This document shows positions 17,551-25,654 of a DNA stretch of 64,000 bases, piece after piece (position 1 is the first letter of the stretch; every line of letters starts with the position of its first letter). A model generated the notes under the pieces. That model did not search any database, was not told the origin of the DNA, and worked only from the letters and a program-made list of their open reading frames with translations. The DNA comes from Bacteroidota bacterium (lineage in GTDB: Bacteria > Bacteroidota > Bacteroidia > Flavobacteriales_E > Vicingaceae). The translations under genes were made by a program, and so were the position numbers. Location of the stretch: assembly GCA_016183805.1 (NCBI GenBank), contig JACPDX010000005.1, positions 1 to 64,000 of the forward strand. Reading direction: 5' to 3'.

Positions 17551-17560
17551 AAAAAATATT

Positions 17561-17959
17561 ATGAAATCGAAACGGATTATTTTAATTATAACACTTTTCT
17601 TAAGCATTTGGGCTTTTTCTGGTTATGCACAGACAACAATATCAAATGGTAAATCACAGCTAGTTGAATTTAACAGCACAACATCAAAATTCACAGTTCC
17701 AGCTGGAAAAACATGGTACATTTATAATATTTTTTGTGAACGTAAATATGTTCAAGGAGAAGAAGAAAAGGATTCTAAAATTATTTTAAAAGGAATAAAT
17801 GGTATTGTCTTTAAAAATGGACCACTTGTGTATTATTACAACACAGGTTTGGTGTTGAATTTTCCTTTAGTTTTTACTGAAAAAACAACATTTGAGTTTG
17901 AAATTATGGAAAATATTGGTAACAAAGCTGTAATGACTTATATTGAAGTTGACAATTAA
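17561..17959 (+). CDS. Small exported protein of unknown function
   Basis: 132 residues. Signal peptide MKSKRIILIITLFLSIWAFS with likely cleavage after GYAQ (about 24). The mature part is beta-rich (STTSKFTVPAGKTWYIYNIF, then FPLVFTEKTTFEFEIMEN), reminiscent of a small jelly-roll or Ig-like fold. No family named. Last gene of the plus-strand exported-protein run, ending just before a hairpin shared with the convergent gene. Confidence 0.6.
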   Translation: MKSKRIILIITLFLSIWAFSGYAQTTISNGKSQLVEFNSTTSKFTVPAGKTWYIYNIFCERKYVQGEEEKDSKIILKGINGIVFKNGPLVYYYNTGLVLNFPLVFTEKTTFEFEIMENIGNKAVMTYIEVDN

Positions 17960-17983
17960 TTTATTAATTAAAACATGATAAAC

Positions 17984-18008
17984 AAAGCCTCTCAAACTGA
18001 GAGACTTT
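17984..18008. terminator. Bidirectional terminator-like hairpin
   Basis: AAAGCCTCTCA pairs with TGAGAGACTTT (one mismatch) around AAC, overlapping the stop codon of the minus-strand gene between convergent genes. The decayed copy at 35164-35188 keeps a perfect 11-bp version, so the hairpin belongs to this gene's 3' end. Confidence 0.55.
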
Positions 18009-18729
18009 GTTCATGTACCACATTCCGTATTACGTCAATCAACTTCCCGTCGTGCATTTTGGTCAACTCTGTTGAACTCAATTCAATAGTGAGCATATTT
18101 GTATGTAGCTGTCGTGTTGGTATTTCTAGGAAGATTAAATCGTTCTCGAGCTTGTACTCGAATTTATACTTGTTCCGGCTTGTTGTGATTTTCTTCGGTT
18201 GGAATGAAATTGGTGCATAGAATTTTCTACGGCTAGGTTTTAGATCGAGTCCTTGAGCTTGATAATAGATTTCCGCCGTTAATAATGTAATCAACTCTCC
18301 GTTATCCATAAATTGAAATTCCGGGAAATCGTAGAATAAACTATTAGGGTGGCTGATGATAGTTTTTCCGGGTATTTCGATTGATAAATCATTAGTTTTA
18401 GTATTAAATTCCACGTGGTACACGATTTCGTCAACTTCGACAGAAGTTTTTACAATGTGTCTGCTGTTTCTGATTGTTTGATCATTCCATTTTATTGCAT
18501 TTTGTGCCCACTCGATTATGTAATAATCAATTTTATCCTCGAACCACGCAGGTGGCGACTGAATAAATTCAAAATTCTCGTCATATGCAATTCGGTCAGG
18601 CATATTTAACTGAAAGGTTTTAGCCTCGAAATTAACACGTAATATGTAATCATCTTTTAGAAAAATAAATTCATTGCTGGTGCTTATGTAATCAATTGGT
18701 GCTACTGCTGAATGGGATGTTGTTATCAT
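17992..18729 (-). CDS. Unknown protein, island-specific repeat family
   Basis: 245 residues, soluble, no recognised domain. It holds repeated short modules: MDNGELITLLTAEI with QGLDLKP, then KMHDGKLIDVIRNVV with QSLSV at the C-terminus. The same (D/N)G(K/R/E)LI...QGL-like module occurs in the protein at 23172-23738, and a decayed copy of the C-terminal half is at 35172-35530. Third gene of a minus-strand run with 18746-19225 and 19242-19727, 16 bp apart. Three copies within one island point to duplication inside this or related elements. Function unknown. Confidence 0.6.
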   Translation of the reverse strand: MITTSHSAVAPIDYISTSNEFIFLKDDYILRVNFEAKTFQLNMPDRIAYDENFEFIQSPPAWFEDKIDYYIIEWAQNAIKWNDQTIRNSRHIVKTSVEVDEIVYHVEFNTKTNDLSIEIPGKTIISHPNSLFYDFPEFQFMDNGELITLLTAEIYYQAQGLDLKPSRRKFYAPISFQPKKITTSRNKYKFEYKLENDLIFLEIPTRQLHTNMLTIELSSTELTKMHDGKLIDVIRNVVHEQSLSV

Positions 18730-18745
18730 GACTTTGGCTTTTGTT

Positions 18746-19225
18746 TTATATATCTCTTTTATCTTTTGCCACTACATCAACAAACCAAATTTTGTGCTTA
18801 GTAAAATCGCCAGTGATAGCATCCAATGCCTCTTCTTTTGACATTTCGGGTGATAATAATTGTTTTCTTATACTATCGATGTGCTTATTTACGTAGTTGA
18901 TATATTTCTCCGGATCTTCTAACCGGTAAAAAGGTGTAGGTTCATTTTCTTCAATATCATCAAAAAACTCACTTGGATAAGCTCCGTCAATGGTAATGTT
19001 GGTCACCTTAATTCCATTGAACTCAGTAGGAACAAGCCGGTTATCGAATATAAACGGATGGTTAACATGAATTTCGATTCTGTTAGGCTGGACTAGGACG
19101 AACTGTTCTAAATCTTCGTCCCATTCCTCAATAATGGTAGAAACATTAATCTCAGGTTTTAATTTCATCAAACTAGGGTGAGCAGATTCAAATTCCAGCT
19201 TTAATTTTTCTTCTTCTATTGTCAT
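18746..19225 (-). CDS. Unknown acidic protein
   Basis: 159 residues, acidic, soluble, no recognised family. The middle part is beta-rich (NRIEIHVNHPFIFDNRLVPT) and the C-terminus helical (NYVNKHIDSIRKQLL). Spacing of 16 bp to each neighbour puts it in one operon with the 245-residue and membrane proteins. The set membrane protein, acidic protein, repeat-family protein is the only hint about its job. Confidence 0.55.
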   Translation of the reverse strand: MTIEEEKLKLEFESAHPSLMKLKPEINVSTIIEEWDEDLEQFVLVQPNRIEIHVNHPFIFDNRLVPTEFNGIKVTNITIDGAYPSEFFDDIEENEPTPFYRLEDPEKYINYVNKHIDSIRKQLLSPEMSKEEALDAITGDFTKHKIWFVDVVAKDKRDI

Positions 19226-19241
19226 ATCATGGCTTTTTATC

Positions 19242-19727
19242 TTATATATTCCTTAAAACAAATGCAAAAAAGCTTAATATGATTAAGTATAAAACCATTA
19301 TGAAGAATAACTCTTTGTAGTGTTTTTTTATTTTGTCGATTAAGCCCATATTCCTATAATAACATACGTGCGTAAAAACGAAGGAATCCCTGTCCTCTTC
19401 GGTCACGCACATTTCATCATCCGGAAAGTTCGCCATCATTTCCTCATTATTATTTTGGAATTCCCATTCCATGAAAGTGTCTTCCACAACACATTTCTCT
19501 GCTATCTCGTACTTCGTCGATAGATTTATTAGACTTTCCCACATCAAGTAAACGGCAAGTACAGAAGGAACCCAAATATGTGTTAAGATTTCTACTACTG
19601 CTAAAAACATAGCTGTAATCAATATGAAAATAATAGTAGGCTGTGGTAGCTCAAAGTATTTCAAGAAAATGTTCATCCTTCTATCTGTGTCAAGCTTGTT
19701 AATGTAGTGTTCTTTTAAATTTTCCAT
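19242..19727 (-). CDS. Membrane protein with four hydrophobic segments
   Basis: 161 residues. Two adjoining hydrophobic segments near residues 30-65 (TIIFILITAMFLAVVEIL and VPSVLAVYLMWESLI) and one or two at the C-terminus (about 138-160, ELFFIMVLYLIILSFFAFVL) enclose a soluble acidic loop of about 65 residues. First gene of the three-gene unit. No family recognised. The spacer upstream (19728-19932) has an A/T-rich stretch and the sequence CGTTTCGCTGTTGCGCAC. Confidence 0.55.
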   Translation of the reverse strand: MENLKEHYINKLDTDRRMNIFLKYFELPQPTIIFILITAMFLAVVEILTHIWVPSVLAVYLMWESLINLSTKYEIAEKCVVEDTFMEWEFQNNNEEMMANFPDDEMCVTEEDRDSFVFTHVCYYRNMGLIDKIKKHYKELFFIMVLYLIILSFFAFVLRNI

Positions 19728-19932
19728 AGTTTTTATGTTCTTTTAATAACTTCATTCTTCTTCCACAGCAGCCATCGTTTCGCTGTTGCGCACTAAATTA
19801 ACCGATAAAAACAACATAAAAAATAATGATGTAGTAAAATAAAAAATTTTAATCGTTAGCAACTTCTTAATGGAAAATTGTCATGGTAAGCCGGAATCTT
19901 GCACTTTAGCATAGAACCTATATTTTAATATT

Positions 19933-20553
19933 ATGAAAATCGAAGAAGTAAAAACAAGAATCATGCAAGCGTTTTTGAAGCACCAGAAAATAACCGCACA
20001 ACAGTTAAACTATACTCCCTATAATATTCCATTTGTTCAGGCTTATGGTGTACTTGCTCACTTGATTGAAAGAGGAGCTGTAACTAAAGAAGAAGACAAC
20101 AAAACTTATACTTTAATCGATAAGGACAAGTTGATTAGTGCGTTTGAAATGGGCTTGACTGATGTAACTAAACCTGAAAAAGTAAGTAAACCTACTCCTG
20201 TACTTTCTGGTCGTAACATAAGTCAGTATATGTTTGAGAAAGTGAAACGTAGTAAGGGAAGAACGGTACTTGCTGTTGTTCAGGCGTATGTAAGTGACAA
20301 CAAAGATGTAACTTATAAACAGTTACTTACTGTGTTTCCACCACAAGTTAAACGTTTCGGCACCATCAATTTATTGAGTGAAGCTAAGGAACTTTCACCT
20401 GATCCTAAACGACCTAGATATTTTTTCAAGGACGAAGATGTGATTAAGCTAAAGAATCAAAGTATTGTTGTGACAAACCAATGGACTCATAGTGCCTTCT
20501 TGGAATTCGTTGTGTTGGTGAAAGCGCTGGGATATGTGATTATGCCTGAGTAA
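19933..20553 (+). CDS. wHTH protein with a C-terminal restriction-system-like domain
   Basis: 206 residues. Residues 1-65 look like a winged helix (MQAFLKHQKITAQQLNYTPY, then YGVLAHLIERGAVTKE and TYTL). The C-terminal 80 residues (about 120-206) carry a pattern I associate with small Bacteroidota domains sometimes linked to McrB-type or other DNA-modification systems: TVFPPQVKRFGTIN, YFFKDEDVIKLKNQSIVVTN, QWTHSAFLEFVVLVKALGY. No catalytic motif. It stands alone, divergent from the membrane-protein unit. Possible DNA-binding regulator; the family is uncertain. Confidence 0.5.
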   Translation: MKIEEVKTRIMQAFLKHQKITAQQLNYTPYNIPFVQAYGVLAHLIERGAVTKEEDNKTYTLIDKDKLISAFEMGLTDVTKPEKVSKPTPVLSGRNISQYMFEKVKRSKGRTVLAVVQAYVSDNKDVTYKQLLTVFPPQVKRFGTINLLSEAKELSPDPKRPRYFFKDEDVIKLKNQSIVVTNQWTHSAFLEFVVLVKALGYVIMPE

Positions 20554-20571
20554 CTTTCGGAAGAAATATTT

Positions 20572-20976
20572 TTATTCTATTCTTATTTGGAGAGTTCCTT
20601 TTTCTTCAGTATGTTCTAATATTATTGTTATGTTTATTTTATGTTTATTTGCAAAATTATATGTTATCCATAATATATTGAAGGATAGACGTTCAAAGTA
20701 GTCTTCTGCTGGAATACCTAATGGTACACTTCTTTTAATTCTTTTGCCAGTCTGCGGATTAGTTTTTGTAGATACATATACAATTTTCCCATCTTCAATT
20801 ATAAAATCTCCATTTGTACCGTATATTCCTTTGATTTTATCGGTAAGTTCTTTTTTTAAGAGAGGTTTAATTTCATTATGATAATCATCTTTTTTATTAT
20901 CGTCATTATGATTTTCAGTTCTATAAACATTTCCAGTAAAATTATCTATTAATATTAACCGAATTATTTGTGCCAT
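20572..20976 (-). CDS. Unknown partner of the HEXXH protein
   Basis: 134 residues, soluble. N-terminal IIRLILIDNFTGNVYRTE, a polar Asp/Asn/Lys-rich stretch, then KRIKRSVPLGIPAEDYFERL and a C-terminal beta strand pair. No family recognised. Its start is 2 bp after the stop of the HEXXH protein gene, so the two form a tight two-gene unit, possibly a protease-regulator or toxin-antitoxin-like pair. Confidence 0.5.
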   Translation of the reverse strand: MAQIIRLILIDNFTGNVYRTENHNDDNKKDDYHNEIKPLLKKELTDKIKGIYGTNGDFIIEDGKIVYVSTKTNPQTGKRIKRSVPLGIPAEDYFERLSFNILWITYNFANKHKINITIILEHTEEKGTLQIRIE

Positions 20977-20977
20977 A

Positions 20978-22318
20978 TCACTTAATTTTAATATCTAATG
21001 TGTTTTGCCATAAACCAAAAGAGTGTGCTGCCATCCCATATTGACATATTATTTTATTTTTATTTTTTATAATTTCCCAAGGAGTCATTTTGCAAATATA
21101 ATCTTCATCTATTTTAGGTCTAATATGACAACCTTCATATAAAGGGCATTGACATCTTTCATTTATTTGATTTAGATTTTCTGAACAAAGAAGGTCATAT
21201 AAAATTCTATGTGACCAAATGGTAGTAGCTGCTTCAAAGTTTTTTATAAATTTATTATCCTGTTCATCAGAAATTGAAGAAACAGTTCTGTAAAAAATTC
21301 CATTGTTAATATATGCTGGAGATGGTAAAAATTGGAAGAACAGACTAAAATTATACCAATCCATGCAAAAAGGCATCGAAAAAAAAGTAGGTGAAGCTAA
21401 TTTCTTTATATTATAAACTAATTCAATCTGATTCAAATACCATCCAATTGCTTGAGAAAGATGTTCCCGACCTATTTCTTTGGACCAGATTCGCAAGTCT
21501 GGTATAATGTTTTCCAAGGCTTCTTCTGTTGAATAAGAACACTTTATTCTACATTCTTCAACAATTGAAATAAGATCAATTTTATCAGGTCCAAAGCCAA
21601 TGATTTTTTTTCCCTTCAATTTTTCAAGTACCTCTAAAAATACAGATGTTGCTTGTACAGTATCTAAACAAAGTTCGATAAGAATAAATTTAGTGTCTAA
21701 ATCAATTTCGATTTCAAATTGTTGAAAAAGAAAGTCTCCAAATTTATAGGGAAAGGAAGGCAGTTTTTCTGCATGCACAGATAATTCAACTGAAGGTAAT
21801 TTTCTTTCTGCTAATTGTTGGGCATAAAATGCGTGGATTTCTTGTAGTACTATTAACCCTAAAAAAAGATTTTGAGGCAGATTTGAAAGTTCAATTTCGT
21901 TTGCCGCAAATTTTTGAATATTACCATCTAAATCAATTTCAATAATACTTAGATGTCTTTTTACAAAAGAATGCCTATAATAATCAAGCTCCATTACTAT
22001 GTTAGGGTCGCCACAATATTGATTATAATATTTCCGAAACTTATTTATGGTCTCACCATACTTATCTCTGTTTAACGGAATTGAAATTGTTTTTCCTTCT
22101 CCATTTGAAAAAACTTTAGTTAGAGCTACTACATCTCTTAACCATAAGGAAAACCCGAATATTGCTGAAATTGTAGTAATATCTTGAACATAGTGACAAT
22201 ATTCATGAACAAAAGCAGACATGTCTTTTTCTTCAAAAAATTTCTCTGCAAACTGTAGGTTTGATACATCAGTTGAAAAAGTTCCTGGTTTATATGCTGC
22301 AAAATTATGTTTTTCCAT
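20978..22318 (-). CDS. Putative metallopeptidase-like protein with HEYCH motif
   Basis: 446 residues, no signal peptide, cytoplasmic by sequence. Near residue 39 it has VHEYCHYVQD, an HEXXH zinc-binding motif followed by YVQD, similar to gluzincin-like proteins. A second helix with Glu (LIVLQEIHAFYAQQ, about 155-168) could supply the third zinc ligand. The C-terminal part has a Cys cluster (NERCQCPLYEGCHIRP, then YICKM) that could bind another metal. No named family. Paired with a 134-residue gene downstream. Context (island, small two-gene unit) fits a defence or stress module, but this is unproven. Confidence 0.55.
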   Translation of the reverse strand: MEKHNFAAYKPGTFSTDVSNLQFAEKFFEEKDMSAFVHEYCHYVQDITTISAIFGFSLWLRDVVALTKVFSNGEGKTISIPLNRDKYGETINKFRKYYNQYCGDPNIVMELDYYRHSFVKRHLSIIEIDLDGNIQKFAANEIELSNLPQNLFLGLIVLQEIHAFYAQQLAERKLPSVELSVHAEKLPSFPYKFGDFLFQQFEIEIDLDTKFILIELCLDTVQATSVFLEVLEKLKGKKIIGFGPDKIDLISIVEECRIKCSYSTEEALENIIPDLRIWSKEIGREHLSQAIGWYLNQIELVYNIKKLASPTFFSMPFCMDWYNFSLFFQFLPSPAYINNGIFYRTVSSISDEQDNKFIKNFEAATTIWSHRILYDLLCSENLNQINERCQCPLYEGCHIRPKIDEDYICKMTPWEIIKNKNKIICQYGMAAHSFGLWQNTLDIKIK

Positions 22319-22536
22319 TTTTTTCTTTAATCAAATTTATACATCATTCACAAATCCACCAACAAAATTTCCACATATCGTAAACATCTGCTATCTTGCT
22401 ATAAACAATTAAAAATAGACGTTTTGGTGCTCAACATTAAACCCTACTCAAAAATGCAACGCAAAACCAAGCCTTCGGGACTGTTAAAATCGGCATCAAA
22501 ACGCTCTAGCCTTATCTATAGTCAATATTTTAGCAC

Positions 22537-23175
22537 ATGAATAAAGTAAATGCAATAATTCTCACACGAGTTTCCACAAAACATCAATCTGTGGATTCTC
22601 AGCTAACTTCACTTCAAAGTTATTGTCGTGAACGCTCATACAATGTAGTAAGGTCGATCCAGTCGACCGTAACCGGAAACACAACCAATAAAAAACGTGA
22701 GGACTTAATCGAACTGATGGACTTCATCAACAATTCTGCTATTCCAATTCACAAATTGATAATTACTGAAATTTCTCGGCTAGGCAGACGCCCTATGGAG
22801 ATTCGGGCGATTCTTGATCAGTTACATGAAAAAGGAATTAGTGTCGTGTTCAAACAACTAAATGTTGAATCATTGGATGATGATGGAAAAGAGTCCCTGA
22901 TAAGCAGACTTATCATAAGTATATTTAGTGAGTTTGCCAACAGCGAACGTGAAATGCTATCTAGCCGTATCAAAGCAGGATTAGAACATGCAAGGAAAAC
23001 CAAAGATTTAGGTCGTCCAGTTGGCTCAGGTGAAGATGAAGCGGAATTTTTGAAGAAGTACAAACATGTGGTAAAAGACCTAAAAGACGGTGTGAGCATA
23101 AGGAAGACCGGTAAACTACATGATGTATCTCACACCACCATAATAAAGATAAAGCGATTAGCTGAAATAGCTTAA
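22537..23175 (+). CDS. Small serine recombinase (resolvase/invertase family)
   Basis: 212 residues. Resolvase catalytic domain: AIILTRVSTKHQSVDSQ (catalytic Ser13 preceded by Arg11), EISRLGRRPMEIRAILD, then SIFSEFANSEREMLSSRIKAG. The C-terminal HTH is VSIRKTGKLHDVSHTTIIKI. Size and layout fit resolvases and invertases rather than large serine integrases. The upstream 220 bp contain an imperfect inverted repeat (ACGTTTTGGTGC and GCATCAAAACGC, about 22422-22512) that could be part of its recombination site. The 3' end overlaps the convergent 23172-23738 gene by 4 bp. Confidence 0.92.
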   Translation: MNKVNAIILTRVSTKHQSVDSQLTSLQSYCRERSYNVVRSIQSTVTGNTTNKKREDLIELMDFINNSAIPIHKLIITEISRLGRRPMEIRAILDQLHEKGISVVFKQLNVESLDDDGKESLISRLIISIFSEFANSEREMLSSRIKAGLEHARKTKDLGRPVGSGEDEAEFLKKYKHVVKDLKDGVSIRKTGKLHDVSHTTIIKIKRLAEIA

Positions 23176-23738
23176 TCCTTAGGTTCGAGCTTCAACATTG
23201 GAACGTATGGAACTTGTGGTAAATCCACTGCAAGTCCTTTCTTCTTTATTTGATTTTTTAGGTAATCTATTAATCTACCATCCTTTATCAATGGTAATTC
23301 TGGGTTCTCTAGGAATATATTGTCAATGTAAAATTCTGTTACTCGCTCTGGGTACTTCATTTTGCAAAATCCAGTAGATTGCACCACCGTAAGCACATAC
23401 CGGTCATTATTCATCGTGACAATTATATCTGTTCCAACCGGCTTTTCTTTGACATTTAGAGTTTGGAACTCCAACATGCTTTCCTGTAAGAATTCAAACA
23501 CTCCTTTATCCAATCTTTTGTAAAGAGCTTCTCTATCCTGAAACTCATTAAATGTATCGTAAATTATCTCATGCTTCCCTTGACCAGTTGGCAACTCTAA
23601 CTTGAAGTTTCCATCTATATCAAGTGCAGTTAACAAATAAGTACCTGATTCTGTATCGATATACTTTTCAAGCTCAACTTCTTCATTAATTTTTTGTTTG
23701 TAGCTGTTGAATCTGTATAGGTTAGTTGGTTCTGGCAT
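23172..23738 (-). CDS. Unknown protein related to the 17992-18729 family
   Basis: 188 residues, soluble. Near the C-terminus it carries PELPLIKDGRLIDYLKNQIK with KKGLAVDLPQVP, matching the (D/N)G(R/K)LI module seen twice in the protein at 17992-18729 (PEFQFMDNGELITLL with QGLDLKP). The N-terminal half has a beta-rich repeat (YLLTALDIDGNFKLELP and YVLTVVQSTGFCKMKYP), suggesting two similar domains. No known family. Its stop overlaps that of the serine recombinase. Confidence 0.55.
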   Translation of the reverse strand: MPEPTNLYRFNSYKQKINEEVELEKYIDTESGTYLLTALDIDGNFKLELPTGQGKHEIIYDTFNEFQDREALYKRLDKGVFEFLQESMLEFQTLNVKEKPVGTDIIVTMNNDRYVLTVVQSTGFCKMKYPERVTEFYIDNIFLENPELPLIKDGRLIDYLKNQIKKKGLAVDLPQVPYVPMLKLEPKD

Positions 23739-23788
23739 GATATATTTTTATTTTATATATCTACCAATTTGGGAGAAAGTATCGGGAG

Positions 23789-24111
23789 TTATGATTCTAC
23801 AGTCAATAAACCATAAATGTAATTGCCAGTAATGATAATTTCCTCTTTTACCAACATATCTGCCTTACTTCCTGCTGAGATGTTAGTAGTCCATGAAGAT
23901 ATGTTAACATAACTAATTTCATATTTGTAGCCACCAATATCAAGTGATTAGATTGTACCGCTATTCTATTTCTATTAGGATTGTAAGTAAAAAGGATCCT
24001 GCCATTGTATAACCCTTTGAACGAATTAGATTGCTCTTTGCCCTCGCAAAACTTACCTTTACTTTTACAGCTTAGGACGTACGACGAAGTGTTATTTTTA
24101 ACACTAATATA
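23789..24111 (-). pseudogene. Frameshifted remnant of an exported beta-rich protein
   Basis: Read on the minus strand, 24111 to about 23945 gives NNTSSYVLSCKSKGKFCEG and KGLYNGRILFTYNPNRNRIAV. After a frameshift near 23940-23948 it continues as SLDIGGYKYEISYVNISSW, SAGSKADMLVKEEIIITGN and ends GLLTVES-stop at 23789. The two parts make one plausible coding stretch with one frameshift and an upstream stop; no start remains. No family recognised. The other bases of 23739-24250 show no gene. Confidence 0.5.
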
Positions 24112-24250
24112 TTATGACTACGTATATTTACTTAATTATGGTAAGTAAGATTACTGAAAATAAAGAATTTAGTGTAAACTGCTGCATTGAATTCATGATA
24201 CATATCATATATTTAATATATTTGTTTCTATAACTAAGGCGACTCATAAT

Positions 24251-25051
24251 ATGGAAATTTCATTACTGTTGGAAGCTGTATATCAAAAATATGGCTATGA
24301 TTTCAGGCAGTATTCCGAAGCCCACATCAGGCGCAGAATCATGAACAGGATGGTGATGTCGGGATTAGAGAATGTTTCTCAACTACAAGCGAAGGTTCTG
24401 AGCGATGAAGCATTTGCTTCCAAACTTTTGCAGGACTTATCCATAACTGTAACCGAAATGTTTCGTGACCCAAGTTTTTACAGGTCGTTAAAAGAAAATG
24501 TTATTCCTATTTTAAAAACGTACCCTTTTATAAAAATATGGCATGCTGGCTGTGCTACGGGCGAAGAAGCATATTCAATGGCTATTCTTATGCAGGAAGA
24601 AGGTTTGTATGAAAGGACAACCATCTACGCTACAGATTTTAATCAACAAGCATTGAACAAAGCGAAAGAAGGAATTTTTTCGAACGGAATGATTAAAGAA
24701 TACACTACTAATTATCAATTGTCGGGTGGAAAAGAATCTTTTTCGAGTTATTATACATCTAACTATGATAACGTAATCATGAATCAATCATTGAAAAAAA
24801 ATATTGTTTGGGCAAATCATAATTTAGTAACTGATAGTGTATTCGCTGAGGCACACTTGATATTATGCAGAAATGTGCTTATTTATTTTGATAAAAACTT
24901 ACAGAATAAAGTGCAAAAACTTTTTTATAACAGTCTGATTAATGGCGGCATTTTATGTTTAGGATCTAAAGAAAGTTTGCGATTTACAGATTTGTATGAT
25001 GAGTATACTGATGTGGATAATAAACAACGAATATTTAAAAAGAAATATTAA
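24251..25051 (+). CDS. CheR-type protein-glutamate methyltransferase
   Basis: 266 residues. N-terminal CheR helical domain (1-75: YQKYGYDFRQYSEAHIRRRI, then LQDLSITVTEMFRDPSFY). The SAM-binding domain has IWHAGCATGEEAYSMAI (about 97-113) and ILCRNVLIYFDK. It would methylate receptor-like glutamates, but no MCP receptor, CheA or CheW is nearby. Two bases separate it from the CheB-type gene, so they are an operon pair. In Bacteroidota such CheR/CheB genes often precede hybrid histidine kinases and probably work in sensory adaptation outside flagellar chemotaxis. Confidence 0.93.
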   Translation: MEISLLLEAVYQKYGYDFRQYSEAHIRRRIMNRMVMSGLENVSQLQAKVLSDEAFASKLLQDLSITVTEMFRDPSFYRSLKENVIPILKTYPFIKIWHAGCATGEEAYSMAILMQEEGLYERTTIYATDFNQQALNKAKEGIFSNGMIKEYTTNYQLSGGKESFSSYYTSNYDNVIMNQSLKKNIVWANHNLVTDSVFAEAHLILCRNVLIYFDKNLQNKVQKLFYNSLINGGILCLGSKESLRFTDLYDEYTDVDNKQRIFKKKY

Positions 25052-25054
25052 TAA

Positions 25055-25654
25055 ATGAATTACGAAGCAATTGTTATAGGGGTTTCTTCCGGTGGCATGA
25101 ATGCAATGAAAATTTTGTTTTCTGCATTACCGGCAGATTTCAACATACCAATTACAATAGTACAGCATATCAGCCCACGTTCCGATAACCAATGGATAAA
25201 GCTTTTAAATGATAAAAGCAATCTCCATATAAAAGAAGCGGATGAAAAAGAAAAAATCGAACCAGGAAATATTTATATTTCTCCACCTAATTATCATTTG
25301 ATGATTGAGAGAGATAAGACCTTTTCCCTCACTATTGATGAGCGGGTAAATTTTGCTCGGCCATCAATTGATGTGCTTTTTGAATCGGCTGCCGAAGCAT
25401 ACAATAACAATTTGATTGGAGTAGTACTTACAGGCTCCAATAATGATGGAACAAAAGGTATAAAACGAATAAAGGAATGCGGTGGTTTAGCCATTATCCA
25501 GAATCCGGAAACAGCTGAATCATCTTATATGCCTGCATCAGCTATTGCTGCTATAAAACCAGATTATATTTTATCTCTGGAGGATATAACAGAGTTGCTA
25601 ATAAAAATTGACAAACAAAATAACAATCCTTATGAACTTAACAATCAAAAGTAA
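25055..25654 (+). CDS. CheB-type methylesterase, no receiver domain
   Basis: 199 residues, only the catalytic domain of CheB. Catalytic triad candidates: Ser11 in IGVSSGG, His in TIVQHISPRSDNQW, Asp in LTGSNNDGTKG. The usual N-terminal receiver domain is absent, so activity is not controlled by phosphorylation within this protein. It lies 3 bp after the CheR-type gene and its end overlaps the start of the hybrid kinase by 23 bp, implying translational coupling. Confidence 0.93.
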   Translation: MNYEAIVIGVSSGGMNAMKILFSALPADFNIPITIVQHISPRSDNQWIKLLNDKSNLHIKEADEKEKIEPGNIYISPPNYHLMIERDKTFSLTIDERVNFARPSIDVLFESAAEAYNNNLIGVVLTGSNNDGTKGIKRIKECGGLAIIQNPETAESSYMPASAIAAIKPDYILSLEDITELLIKIDKQNNNPYELNNQK

